In this document: in pieces, positions 1 through 8,110 of the stretch | How the letters are laid out: every line of letters starts with the position of its first letter | Position numbering within the stretch: the stretch's first letter is position 1 | Assembly: GCF_018860705.1 (NCBI RefSeq) | Contig: NZ_JAHKQA010000072.1 | Coordinates: 1-64,000 of the forward strand | Length of the DNA stretch: 64,000 nucleotides | Direction of reading: 5' to 3' | From: Citreicella sp. C3M06 | GTDB lineage: Bacteria > Pseudomonadota > Alphaproteobacteria > Rhodobacterales > Rhodobacteraceae | Notes under the pieces: generated by a model | Database searches by the model: none | Seen by the model: the letters and a program-made list of their open reading frames with translations, nothing else | Told to the model about the DNA's origin: nothing | Position numbers and translations under genes: made by a program

Positions 1-79
1 CTAGTCATCTATTGGTTATGAATCCTGACCCTAGACGTTTGGCCATTTTCAGAAGTTATTGTATCATGGAGGTATCGAA

Positions 80-874
80 TTGGTAATAATTGAATGGACG
101 AAGCCCGGAGTATGGCTTGAGGGTTTTGGGCGAGAAGATGGGTGGCGCTTGGAGGGGCAAATAGGGCGACTGGAAGACGCATTAATCGAGGCAAACGTAA
201 TACTTAACATGTTTGATCGGGCTGCTGAGTCCAGTCGAACGACGGAGAATATTCACGCTGAGTTTGAGGTTCGTAGGCAGATATTGAAAGATGTGGAAGC
301 AGAGCTTTTCCCAGGTGGCATGATGTGCGGTAGGATTTCAGAGGAGAACTTTCACAATACGTATAATGATAGGAAGATTCTCGTTGATACCGAAGTCCGC
401 CGCCGGTTGTGGGTGAGGGGATTTTTGCCACGAAGTTTTCTAGATAAGCCGCAGTTCATTTTTGCGAAATCATTTATTCACGCGTTAGACCTGTTCGATA
501 AATTTCTTGACGACATAGCTAAAGATCCCTCATCGCCTCAAAGCATGAAGGGTATTCATGAAAAGTTTCGTATATCGTTCCCAGACCTGAGGGAGGTTCG
601 CAATTCACTTCAGCATGCTGAGGACCGATCCAAAGGCGAACATCGTGGAAAGAAAATTGACTTGAAAGAGATTGATATGAGTAAAGTGAGCATCAAAGGC
701 ACGGCTCTTGTTGGCACGGCTTTAGATGGAAACAGATTTGGTGCGACAATGGCCAATGGCGAATATGGAGCGATTGATGTGTCCGCGCAGACGGTCTGTA
801 TTCTGAAAGACACCTTGCTTGAGGTGTATTCGGTTTTCTCTTGGAGGGGTGGAGAGAGTCTTTATCCAAAGTAG
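80..874 (+). CDS. Unknown protein with a HEPN-like RNxxxH motif
   Basis: A 264-residue protein that I do not recognise as a named family. I chose the TTG at 80 because GGAGG sits at 68-72 with a 7-base gap; an upstream TTG at 59 has no such site. The second half is helical and charged and contains R174-N-S-L-Q-H179, the RN-x3-H pattern of HEPN RNase and toxin domains, preceded by a helix rich in Phe, Leu and Asp, as in those domains. The gene is clearly more AT-rich than the core genes and lies beside a phage-type integrase, so it is probably transferred cargo of the left-hand island. A role in defence or as a toxin is inference; no partner antitoxin is visible. Confidence 0.6.
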   Translation: MVIIEWTKPGVWLEGFGREDGWRLEGQIGRLEDALIEANVILNMFDRAAESSRTTENIHAEFEVRRQILKDVEAELFPGGMMCGRISEENFHNTYNDRKILVDTEVRRRLWVRGFLPRSFLDKPQFIFAKSFIHALDLFDKFLDDIAKDPSSPQSMKGIHEKFRISFPDLREVRNSLQHAEDRSKGEHRGKKIDLKEIDMSKVSIKGTALVGTALDGNRFGATMANGEYGAIDVSAQTVCILKDTLLEVYSVFSWRGGESLYPK

Positions 875-1109
875 AGCCTCAAAATTGGATTTAGATATCA
901 CACTATGCTTATGAAGTATTTGATCTATGCTATATATAGGTCGTTGCGTGAGTATTTGCTCTGCCGTATTATATGATCGTATTCGATGTATTGCCGAAAC
1001 GTAATGTCCGCCTTTCAATATATGCCAGTCGAGACAGGACAAGCGTATGGATTTTGAAAAACGATCTATCCTGCGATTTCTGACAGCTCATCCTTCGGTT
1101 CTTACTGTG

Positions 1110-2531
1110 TCAAAACGATAAGAGGTAACGCCCTCGTACAAGCTCTGCCCAGATAGCCTCTTGCGCCTCCCTGAGCTGCTCCTCAAGCAAGCCATGGTCA
1201 TACGCAGAGTTTGACGAGCGGGGGCCTGCCCAGCCGCCCAAGTCGTTTATGTCTGCTTCGTTCACGCGGGCACGGCGTGCAACGGTTCGCCATGTGTGCC
1301 GCATCGAGTGCAGGGACTGGCTGCCGTCAGTGTCTTTGCCGAGGATCTCACGGCGGTAGCGGGTGAACCACTGCGGAAGCGCGTAGACCTTGCCGACAGA
1401 GGCTCTGACTGGCCATTCGGGGAAGACCCTCGCGCTGTCAGGATGGGCTGCTAGGCGCGTTCTGAGGAGGGCCTGAGCGCCTTTGGGGATCGGGACATAG
1501 CGCATGGCGTTCTTGGTCTTACCGCCTTCCAATGAGAAGCTCTGGCCATCTGCATCGACCTGAGCTTTGGTCAGCGAGGCGATCTCGTCGGCGCGGCATC
1601 CGGTGACCAGAGCAAGGCGGAGGATGTCGCCCTCGCGAGTCCCTATGGGCGCTCCAGCCAGCAGCAGGGTGACCTGCTCGGGCGAGAAGTCCTGACGGGT
1701 GGGCGCAGTGCTGCGGGCGGCGCGGGGCACCGACGAGGAGAAGACCCATGGCGACTTGTAGCGGCTGTTGGTGATGCCGCGCTCGACCGCCCAGCCCCAT
1801 AAGCTGGTCAATAGCGTGATGTTCTTGGCCACGGTCTTGTGGGACATGCCTTGCGGTGACCTGCTTGTCGTCAGGCCGGGCAGATACTCATCACGGAATC
1901 GCTTGGCCAAAGCCGGGGTCACATCCTCAAGGCATGCCGCCTCGTTCTTGTCGCCAAGAAAGTCGCGCAGATGGCGTTCGGCTGTGTGCAGGTTGTTCAC
2001 CGTGGTCGTCGCCAACGGCTTAAAGCCCCGGCGATTGTCAGGGCTGCGCTCAAGGACGTACTGCTCTAGGGCCTTGCTGATCGGGTAGCCCTTGCCGAAC
2101 GCCACGCGACCGAAGCTTCTGAGGCTGCTCTCGGGAAAGCCACGGCTATGCGCCGCCTCCAGCTTGTCAGTCAGAACGTGAGAAACGCCTTGCTCTTTGC
2201 TGGTGTCCTCCCGCATCGCCTCTCGCCACTCTTCTGCGGCTGCGAGCGTGAACTGCCCTTCGTCGGTCTGGGCGATGACCAAGCTGCGCACTTCGCCCAA
2301 GGCAATGTCGCGGCGCTTTTTCGCTTCGGTGGGATGGCGAGTCTTGAGACCCTTCTTGATCTCCTTGCCGAAGGGCTTGCCGGTCCAAGGGTTCACCTTG
2401 CCGATCAGCTCAAGCGGCGTGACCATGCGGAACACCCAGCCGGTGCCGGGGCCTCGTGGTTGAGTGTGATAATGCAAGTCTACAGCTTTGCCTTTGTGGT
2501 CCATTATGGACAACAGCTCGCTGGACTTCAT
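1110..2531 (-). CDS. Tyrosine site-specific integrase of a neighbouring island
   Basis: A 473-residue tyrosine recombinase. The catalytic set is visible: R313 in GCRADEI, H408 and R411 in HSMRHTW, W434 in GGW in place of the second His, and the nucleophile Y444 in NSAYDHG. A core-binding domain of the SAM-like type lies at about 150-260. The N-terminus is long, so it resembles integrases of genomic islands rather than XerC/D. The start codon lies only 35 bp from the attachment sequence at 2566-2583 and the gene reads away from it, so it probably belongs to a separate element extending to the left of the window. It is not closely similar to the integrase at 2730-4028. Confidence 0.93.
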   Translation of the reverse strand: MKSSELLSIMDHKGKAVDLHYHTQPRGPGTGWVFRMVTPLELIGKVNPWTGKPFGKEIKKGLKTRHPTEAKKRRDIALGEVRSLVIAQTDEGQFTLAAAEEWREAMREDTSKEQGVSHVLTDKLEAAHSRGFPESSLRSFGRVAFGKGYPISKALEQYVLERSPDNRRGFKPLATTTVNNLHTAERHLRDFLGDKNEAACLEDVTPALAKRFRDEYLPGLTTSRSPQGMSHKTVAKNITLLTSLWGWAVERGITNSRYKSPWVFSSSVPRAARSTAPTRQDFSPEQVTLLLAGAPIGTREGDILRLALVTGCRADEIASLTKAQVDADGQSFSLEGGKTKNAMRYVPIPKGAQALLRTRLAAHPDSARVFPEWPVRASVGKVYALPQWFTRYRREILGKDTDGSQSLHSMRHTWRTVARRARVNEADINDLGGWAGPRSSNSAYDHGLLEEQLREAQEAIWAELVRGRYLLSF

Positions 2532-2565
2532 TGCAATTTCTCCTTTAGCATCAATGCCTTAAGAG

Positions 2566-2583
2566 AAATGGCGGAGAGACAGG
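2566..2583. repeat. Left attachment site (attL) of the 20-kb island
   Basis: The 18-bp sequence aaatggcggagagacagg is identical to 22528-22545, where it covers the encoded CCA end, discriminator and acceptor stem of tRNA-Ser. It lies between two integrase genes that both start next to it. This is the classic arrangement of an island inserted at a tRNA 3' end, with the copied tRNA end left at the far junction. Confidence 0.9.
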
Positions 2584-2729
2584 CCGCCCGCATAGGTCGG
2601 CTATTAGATGCAAGAAGTTGCAATTCATACTGTAAACATGAGCATTTTTGCTTTCGACCTTAAGATCCCAATTGCTTTTCGTCGCAATCAAGAGCAAAGC
2701 CTATGGTGGGCTGGTTGGGGGGTGGCTGA

Positions 2730-4028
2730 ATGCCAAAGGTTGCTGCGGAGCTTTCAGCGCTTCAGATCAAACGCCTTGCTCATGGAGGTGGCAACAGCAA
2801 CTCGACCCATCCGGTTGGTGGCGTGTCAGGGCTTATGCTCCAGATCACCCCGAACAATGCGCGCTCATGGATATTGCGGACTACCGTTGGCGCGCGTCGG
2901 CGGGAAATAGGATTAGGCGGTTTTCCTGAGGTGAGCCTCGCTCAAGCGCGGGAGATGGCTCGGGACCTCAAGGCCAAGATAAGGCAGGGCGTCGATCCGG
3001 TGGAAGAGCGCAGGGCTGCCCATGCCGCGCTTGTCACCGAGCAAAAGCGCGGGCTGACCTTTCGCGAGGCGGTCGACAAGTACCTCTCGGTCAAGCTCGA
3101 CCAGTTCTCCAACGAAAAGCACAAGAAGCAATGGTGCTCCACCTTGCAGACCTATGCCAACCCAGAGATCGGTGACATGTTGGTTCAGGATATTGTGGTC
3201 CAAGATGTTCTGCGCGTGCTAGAGCCCATTTGGACCACAAAAACCGAGACCGCGACCCGTGTCAGGGGGCGCATCGAAAGCATCCTCTCATGGGCAACGA
3301 TTGCGGGTCACAGATCTGGTGACAACCCGGCCCGCTGGGGCGGCAATCTCAAGGAATTGCTGCCGATCCCTTCGAAGGTGTCCAAGAGTTCAAACCAGCC
3401 AGCCCTCCAGCTCGTCGATGCGTCCCGATGGTACAGCGCGCTGCGGGCGCGTGACGGTATCGGCAGCCGCGCGCTGGAGTTCACCGCACTGACCGCGACA
3501 CGCTCACAGGAGGTGCGCGGCGCAACCTGGGATGAGATCGACCTGGACGCCGGCCTCTGGATCATTCCTGCAAATCGCATGAAGATGGACCGGGAGCACC
3601 GGGTACCGCTGAGCCTGGACGCCATTGGCCTTCTCAAGGCACTGCCCCGTTTTGAGGGAAATGATCTGCTGTTTCCTGCGCCCCGCGGGGGTCCTTTGTC
3701 CGACATGACATTGAGCGCGGCGATGAAGCGTTTGCACGCCACCGATCTGGCTGCCGGGGGCGGCGGATTCATTGATCGTGAAAGCAAACGACCGGCCGTA
3801 CCACACGGCCTGCGCTCGACCTTCCGCGACTGGGTCGCCGAAAAGACACCTTACCCCGGCGACCTCGCCGAGATTGCCTTGGCCCACAGGATCAGAAATG
3901 CCGTAGAGGCGGCGTATCGGCGTGGTGACATGATTGAGAAGCGCAGGGGTATGATGGATGATTGGGCGGGGTTTCTTATCGGGCCCGCCCGGAGCACTGC
4001 AACACTCAGCGAAATGAGAACCAGCTAG
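2730..4028 (+). CDS. P4-type tyrosine integrase of the CRISPR-bearing island
   Basis: A 432-residue integrase with the layout of the P4/CP4-57 family: an N-terminal DUF4102 arm-type DNA-binding domain (about 1-95, with IGLGGFPEVSLAQAR), a core-binding domain and a C-terminal catalytic domain. Visible catalytic residues are R258 in TATRSQEV, H359 and R362 in HGLRSTF, H386 in LAHR and Y396 in AAYRRGD. The family integrates at tRNA 3' ends, which fits the tRNA-Ser repeats. It lies 147 bp inside the left repeat and is followed after one base by the next gene, so the two are probably co-transcribed. It appears intact. Confidence 0.96.
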   Translation: MPKVAAELSALQIKRLAHGGGNSNSTHPVGGVSGLMLQITPNNARSWILRTTVGARRREIGLGGFPEVSLAQAREMARDLKAKIRQGVDPVEERRAAHAALVTEQKRGLTFREAVDKYLSVKLDQFSNEKHKKQWCSTLQTYANPEIGDMLVQDIVVQDVLRVLEPIWTTKTETATRVRGRIESILSWATIAGHRSGDNPARWGGNLKELLPIPSKVSKSSNQPALQLVDASRWYSALRARDGIGSRALEFTALTATRSQEVRGATWDEIDLDAGLWIIPANRMKMDREHRVPLSLDAIGLLKALPRFEGNDLLFPAPRGGPLSDMTLSAAMKRLHATDLAAGGGGFIDRESKRPAVPHGLRSTFRDWVAEKTPYPGDLAEIALAHRIRNAVEAAYRRGDMIEKRRGMMDDWAGFLIGPARSTATLSEMRTS

Positions 4029-4029
4029 A

Positions 4030-4734
4030 ATGACCCCTCTCGACTTCCGGCGACGCGCCGTAGACCACACAGTTGAAGATGCCACGATACTCATCGTCGG
4101 TGGCGACCCGGATCAGCAAGACCAGCTGAACGACGATCCGTTTGACAATCGAATGGTGAAAAGAACCGTCGGCCATTCCGGGTACACCACCGTGTTTGAT
4201 ATGCTCACAAGTGCGATAGTGTCGAAGCATCTGAAGGCCGTGTTACAATACCCTGTCTACGAACTGTCGCGAAAGCGGTGTTTTCCGGACGGCATCATCT
4301 TAACTGCTGACCAAATCAACCTGGACGGGGCGGATCGAGAGAATGAACACGGGGAGTTGAAACGTTTTAGCACTACCAGGCTGCCCGACTGGACACGGTC
4401 ACGTGTTGCCACGTCCGATATACGCGAATGGCTGAGGGCAATCAGTTTGAAGTCCACGTTCTTCCTGCCGGAGAGCACCGACATTGGCTTCAGAGATCGA
4501 AACCACCCGAGGTATTCAGCCAAACTCGCCTGTGCAGTTGCAGCTTGGGAAGCTATTGGTGTGCCGAAGCGCGGGCGGTCGGTGAAACAGACGGTTGCAG
4601 GATGGGTGAAAGAGAACGGTCACGCCTACGGCATGGGCCTCGCCGGCGAAGAAAGCGCTCGACGGACGCAATTCATCGAGGACGTTGCGAAAATCGTGAA
4701 CTGGGAAACCGGGGGCGGTGCGCCGAAGTCTTGA
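4030..4734 (+). CDS. Unknown integrase-linked island protein
   Basis: A 234-residue protein starting one base after the integrase stop codon, so almost certainly translated from the same message. I do not recognise a named domain. The C-terminal third (about 160-234) includes HPRYSAKLACAVAAWEAI and ends NWETGGGAPKS. The same layout and ending recur in the truncated reading frame at 18235-18540, so this is a conserved module of this element type. No membrane segment or signal peptide is seen. A role linked to DNA or element maintenance is only inferred from position. Confidence 0.8.
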   Translation: MTPLDFRRRAVDHTVEDATILIVGGDPDQQDQLNDDPFDNRMVKRTVGHSGYTTVFDMLTSAIVSKHLKAVLQYPVYELSRKRCFPDGIILTADQINLDGADRENEHGELKRFSTTRLPDWTRSRVATSDIREWLRAISLKSTFFLPESTDIGFRDRNHPRYSAKLACAVAAWEAIGVPKRGRSVKQTVAGWVKENGHAYGMGLAGEESARRTQFIEDVAKIVNWETGGGAPKS

Positions 4735-4796
4735 TGTGGCGGCCTCTAGCTTAACCCTAACCAAAATTAAGCATTTGATTTACTGTCTTTTTTATT

Positions 4797-4822
4797 CGCG
4801 GTCATCAATTTGGATGACCGCG
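4797..4822. promoter_or_regulatory. Perfect 10-bp hairpin between the integrase operon and alpA
   Basis: Arms cgcggtcatc (4797-4806) and gatgaccgcg (4813-4822) are separated by a 6-base loop. A T-rich run precedes it rather than follows it, so a terminator on the + strand is not clear. It lies 103 bp upstream of alpA and could be an operator or a terminator for opposite-strand transcription. Confidence 0.45.
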
Positions 4823-4925
4823 CTCATGCCTGAGCCCACCTTGGGTTTTGGTAACCTGATCAGCTATTTAAGCGACTGATTTCATTGTGGAACGACATCC
4901 TGTTACAGCATGCAGGAGCAATACA

Positions 4926-5117
4926 ATGCCTGACGTCTACCTCTCCATCCTCCAGTTGGCGGCCCGATACAGCGTCCACCGAGCCACACCATGGCGCTGG
5001 ATCAAAAGTGATTCGAACTTCCCGAAGCCAGTGGTCCTCTCGCCGGGCTGCACCCGGTGGAAGCTCTCCGAGCTCGAAGCTTGGGAGAAATCGAAAACCA
5101 CGCGGCCTGCCGGCTGA
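4926..5117 (+). CDS. AlpA-family excisionase/transcription regulator (copy 1)
   Basis: A 63-residue helix-turn-helix protein of the AlpA/MerR-like excisionase type. It has the family pattern: AARYSVHRATPWRWIKSDSN for the helix-turn-helix, then FPKPVVLSPGCTRWKLSEL and EAWE. The ATG at 4926 was preferred because CAGGAG lies 8 bases upstream. AlpA proteins act with P4-type integrases as directionality factors and activators. A close homologue lies at 18760-18948, with most residues shared, which points to two related modules in one island. Confidence 0.88.
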   Translation: MPDVYLSILQLAARYSVHRATPWRWIKSDSNFPKPVVLSPGCTRWKLSELEAWEKSKTTRPAG

Positions 5118-5215
5118 ACCAGACCCCGGCCGGACAGGACGGGGGTTAGAGCTGGAGCGTTCACGAGATACGCTGGCCCGGCCCATCCTTCGGCATCGGT
5201 GAAAGGACAATCACC

Positions 5216-5263
5216 ATGAGCAAAAGCAATTTTTCCGCGCAGCTGCCGCGGGGCGTCTGTTGA
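5216..5263 (+). CDS. Possible 15-residue leader peptide coupled to the next gene
   Basis: A short frame with a good ribosome site (GAAAGGA at 5201-5207). Its TGA overlaps the ATG of the winged-helix gene as TGATG, so it may couple translation. It could equally be the remains of a longer gene. Nothing else supports it. Confidence 0.3.
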   Translation: MSKSNFSAQLPRGVC

Positions 5264-5646
5264 TGGGTCGGGACAAGAGAAACGAGCGAGTGACCGAGCA
5301 TTACACACAAAAGATGCGCAACGTTATGGAGAAGCCGGCATGGCAGGCGCTTTCGACCACGGCCCAGGCGCTTTACCCGTGGCTCAAGTTGGAGTGGCGC
5401 GGGCCCGACAACAGCAACAACGGCCCTATTCGCTTGAGCGTGAGGCAGGCGGCAGCGCGGCTGGGGGTTGGGCCCGACACGGCATATCATGCCTTTCACG
5501 ATCTGCAAAGAAAGGGCTTCTTGGTCGCTACGGAAGCTGCGCGACTGGGCTTGGAAGGTGCTGCGAAAGGGGCTTGCTACGAAATCATCGAAATTATGCT
5601 TCCACACGGCTGTGTTGCACAGATCCAGGAGGGATTCATGTCGTGA
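5263..5646 (+). pseudogene. Truncated winged-helix replication/regulator protein
   Basis: The frame encodes MGRDKRNERV and then a winged-helix region with LSVRQAAARLGVGPDTAYHA followed by FHDLQRKGF. This resembles the small DNA-binding proteins found after AlpA in related Rhodobacteraceae elements. Codons after about 5607 read into the terminal sequence of an IS5-family element (ggctgtgttgcac at 5608-5620), so the native C-terminus has been replaced by a short foreign tail ending at 5646. The DNA-binding part is probably still made, but the protein is not full length. The truncation is inferred from the IS boundary. Confidence 0.65.
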
Positions 5647-5669
5647 ATCCTGTGTGGTAGCTGGCCTTC

Positions 5670-5850
5670 ATGAGAAAACCCACATCACCTACCTATAAGA
5701 CGACGAGCTGGGCTGATTATAACGCAGCGCTCAAGCGCCGCGGATCACTGACGATCTGATTCGATCCCGAGATGAACTGGGATACTGAACCTTCCGGCAA
5801 GAGGGGCAGGTCGCGGACATTCAGTGCTGCTGCCATCCAGACCTGTTTGA
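5670..5850 (+). pseudogene. IS5-family transposase N-terminus with in-frame stop
   Basis: From the ATG at 5670 the frame reads MRKPTSPTYKTTSWADYNAA and KRRGSLTI, then TGA at 5757-5759 where the family normally has Trp before FDPEM. It continues GKRGRSRTFSAAAIQTCL. The frame then jumps across the IS256 copy to TMKVLFRM at 7217-7240, after which similarity stops. This is a transposase fragment with a nonsense mutation and an insertion. Confidence 0.8.
5843..5850. repeat. 8-bp target duplication, left of the IS256-family element
   Basis: ctgtttga is identical to 7211-7218 directly after the other end. Eight-base duplications are usual for IS256-family insertions. Confidence 0.92.
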
Positions 5851-5880
5851 GAGACTGTCCGGAATTCTGTGCCCCGGCGC
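5851..5880. repeat. Left terminal inverted repeat of the IS256-family element
   Basis: Begins gagactgtccggaattctgt and pairs with 7181-7210; only the last base of the 30 differs. Confidence 0.93.
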
Positions 5881-5885
5881 GTTGA

Positions 5886-7152
5886 TTACGCCATTGGGAA
5901 CCGATCCTCGAACATGATGGCGAGTTGGCTCTTCACGGCGTGCCATTCGCGGACTGATCGCTTCCACTCCTGAGAGGTAGCATTCAGCGCCAGATAGATC
6001 AATTTCGCCGCCGCCTCGTCGCTGGGGAAGTGCCCCCTTGTGCGGACGGCCCGGCGGATCTTCGAGTTCAGCGCCTCGATGGCATTCGTCGTGTAGATCA
6101 GTCTGCGGACCTCGGGCGGATAGTCGAGGAACGGGATCACCTCGGCCCAGGCTCGGCGCCAACTCGGCGCAATTGCCGGGTAACGGGCAGCCAGATCGCT
6201 GTCCTCGAACTCCGCCAGCGCGGTTTCGGCGGCTGCCGCGTCGACGGCCGTGTAGACTGCCTTGAGCGCCACAGCCACGGCCTTGCGGTCCTTGTAGCTG
6301 GCGAAGCTCATAGAATGGCGCAGCAGATGCACGATGCAGGTCTGAACCTGGGTCTGGGGGAAGGCCGCCTCTATGGCCTGCGGGAAGCCCTTGAGGCCGT
6401 CCACGACGGCGATCAGGATGTCCTGCACCCCGCGATTGCGCAGGTCATTGAGGACCTTGGCCCAGAACTTGGCGCCCTCGTTGGCCTGAAACCATAGCCC
6501 CAGCACGTCTCGCGTGCCGTCTGTCACCCGGCAGTGCATTTGCAAAGCAAATGTCACGAGAGGGCGGCAGGATGGCCAGGGCCACGAAGACCGCCTTGTT
6601 CGAGACCGCGCCATCGCTGCGGATATTGACCCGGATCGCGTCCAAGAACACGACCGGGTAGCAGGGCTCGAGCGGCCGGTTCTGCCAAGCCGTGACCTCC
6701 TCCATCACCGCATCGGTGATCGCCGAGATCAGGCTCGGGGAGGCTTCGATGCCGTAGATTTCCTCGATGTGTCCTCGGATTTCTCGGGTCGTCATTCCGC
6801 GCGCATACATAGAAATGATCTTGGTATCGAACTCCGGGAAACGGCGCTGATACTTGGCGATCAGCACGGGATCGAAGCTACCATTGCGGTCACGAGGGAT
6901 GTCCAGAACGACCTTGCCGCTGTCGGTGGTGACCGTCTTCTGGCTGCTACCGTTGCGCCGGTTCGGAGTCTGGGACGCCCCTTCCATTGGCGGCTCCGCT
7001 CGCTCCTCGGTCAGATGTTCATCCAGCTCGGCGCTCAGGGCACGCTCTGCCAGCGCCTTGGTCAGTTCAGCGAGAACGCCGTCCTTGCCGAAAAGGTCGC
7101 TGGCCGACCGGCCTTTCATCAGCTGGTCCAGAAGGTCTTTGTCGATGCTCAT
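5886..7152 (-). pseudogene. IS256-family transposase, frameshifted
   Basis: The N-terminal part (7152 down to about 6560) and C-terminal part (about 6540 to 5886) are in different frames. Together they show the Mutator/IS256 layout: an N-terminal DNA-binding region, first Asp in FLDAIRVNIR, second Asp in VVDGLKGFPQAI and Glu in TTNAIEALNSKIRR. At about 6525-6570 the reading frame carries an apparent extra segment, estimated at 43 bases from the usual family sequence, with a perfect palindrome (cattgc-type arms catttgc/gcaaatg around aaa). The two ends of the segment repeat gtgaca. A product would be truncated at 235 residues unless frameshifting occurs. Confidence 0.88.
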
Positions 7153-7180
7153 ACGTGGGTCTCCTCATCTCAGAGCTACC

Positions 7181-7210
7181 ACGCCGGGGCACAGAATTCC
7201 GGACAGTCTC
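7181..7210. repeat. Right terminal inverted repeat of the IS256-family element
   Basis: Inverse complement of 5851-5880 with one mismatch. It is followed at 7211-7218 by the duplicated target ctgtttga. Confidence 0.93.
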
Positions 7211-7218
7211 CTGTTTGA

Positions 7219-7882
7219 CGATGAAGGTGCTGTTCAGAATGAACCGAGAGGTTATCCCGCCCCTTGGCACCGGTTCAAGCGAGCCGCCGGTCGGTACGTC
7301 ACGACGTCATCCACCGCGATCACGGCGACCGCTTTGGCCCGAACCGTCCTGCGTTAACGTCATGACGGTCAGGCGCGCTGCGGTCGCCTCGTTGCAGGAG
7401 CTTCCGAGTCTTGGAAGCCAGGGGGCATCGGAAGCACTACGGCGACGATAGATGAACCATCGCCCCCTCTATGGCCACAAACAATGGTGACCACGAACCG
7501 CAGAGACCATGGTCGTGTGCTTCCTGCGCCATGAGCGCTGACAGGGATTCGTGAAACGATGACCGCACGGCGTCTGGCAGATCGGATGCCGCCGCGTCGC
7601 GGTCTTGGAAAAGCAAGCCCTCAGCCACGACCGCCGAAAAAGGTCGCTCTGCAACAAGGCGCGGGCCCGCTAATGAGAACCCAAGGGCGACGACCGAGAT
7701 GACCATGACCGCCACCGACCCAGACGACCACCAATTCACGGTCGCTGGATCTTCGGTACGCTTGCGAACCAGAAACGGTAACGGTCAAATAATCCGAGCG
7801 GTTCATTAACGGCGAACTTTTGCACAGCACCTTCGCGAATGGCGAATGTCCCGCTGCGTAGGCAGGATTACAGTTTCCATCA
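7219..7882. other. Eroded DNA between the IS and the cas locus
   Basis: The first 22 bases continue the IS5-family transposase frame and then similarity ends. No convincing gene follows. One 100-codon frame on the minus strand (7437-7739) starts with a hydrophobic stretch, but I do not recognise it and it has no clear ribosome site. The region reads as scrap left by successive insertions and deletions. Confidence 0.55.
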
Positions 7883-8006
7883 CGGCCAAGGAATTTCAAG
7901 AGGCCGTCAGCATGAAGAAGGATTGACTTCGAACATGGCACGCGCCACCACTTTGCGTGACACAGCCCCGCTGTTGCAGCGGCTTCTAGAACCTGATTGA
8001 GCGCGA
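7883..8006 (+). pseudogene. Decayed duplicate of the 5' end of cas3
   Basis: This stretch aligns with 8093-8217 at a constant offset of 210 bases, sharing cggccaaggaatttcaag, gccgtcagcatg, the block around ggcacg-gccacca and gttgcagcgg. Roughly four of five bases match. The position equivalent to the cas3 start codon reads AGG, and an in-frame stop follows soon, so it is not expressed. It is an old partial tandem copy of the cas3 start region and its ribosome site. Confidence 0.8.
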
Positions 8007-8110
8007 TCATTTCACTCGTGACATGACTCCATTAGCCTCTCCTTTATCTGCAATTGGGCACTTTCCCGCTAGCAGACACTATTGATTTTTTGCGGCCAAG
8101 GAATTTCAAG

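Larger units (their letters stand above)
5608..5850 (+). mobile_element. Remnant of an IS5-family insertion sequence
   Basis: Starts with ggctgtgttgcac, typical of the ends of IS5/IS427-group elements. It carries the beginning of an IS5-type transposase and is then interrupted by the IS256-family element. Only about ten further transposase codons reappear after 7218. The rest and the other end are missing, so the element is dead. Confidence 0.75.
5851..7210 (-). mobile_element. IS256-family insertion sequence, complete ends
   Basis: A 1360-bp element with 30-bp terminal inverted repeats (5851-5880 and 7181-7210, 29 of 30 bases matching) and an 8-bp target duplication. It sits inside the IS5-family transposase remnant. 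The near-perfect ends and intact duplication point to a fairly recent insertion, yet its transposase is frameshifted. Confidence 0.95.

Noticed and set aside
7437-7739. 100-codon minus-strand frame between the IS and cas3
   Set aside because: No ribosome site, no recognisable domain, lies in eroded DNA; kept only as a note.
8054-8110. Upstream TTG start for cas3
   Set aside because: The ATG at 8111 has a good ribosome site at proper spacing; the ghost copy also aligns through that site, and the extra 19 residues look random.
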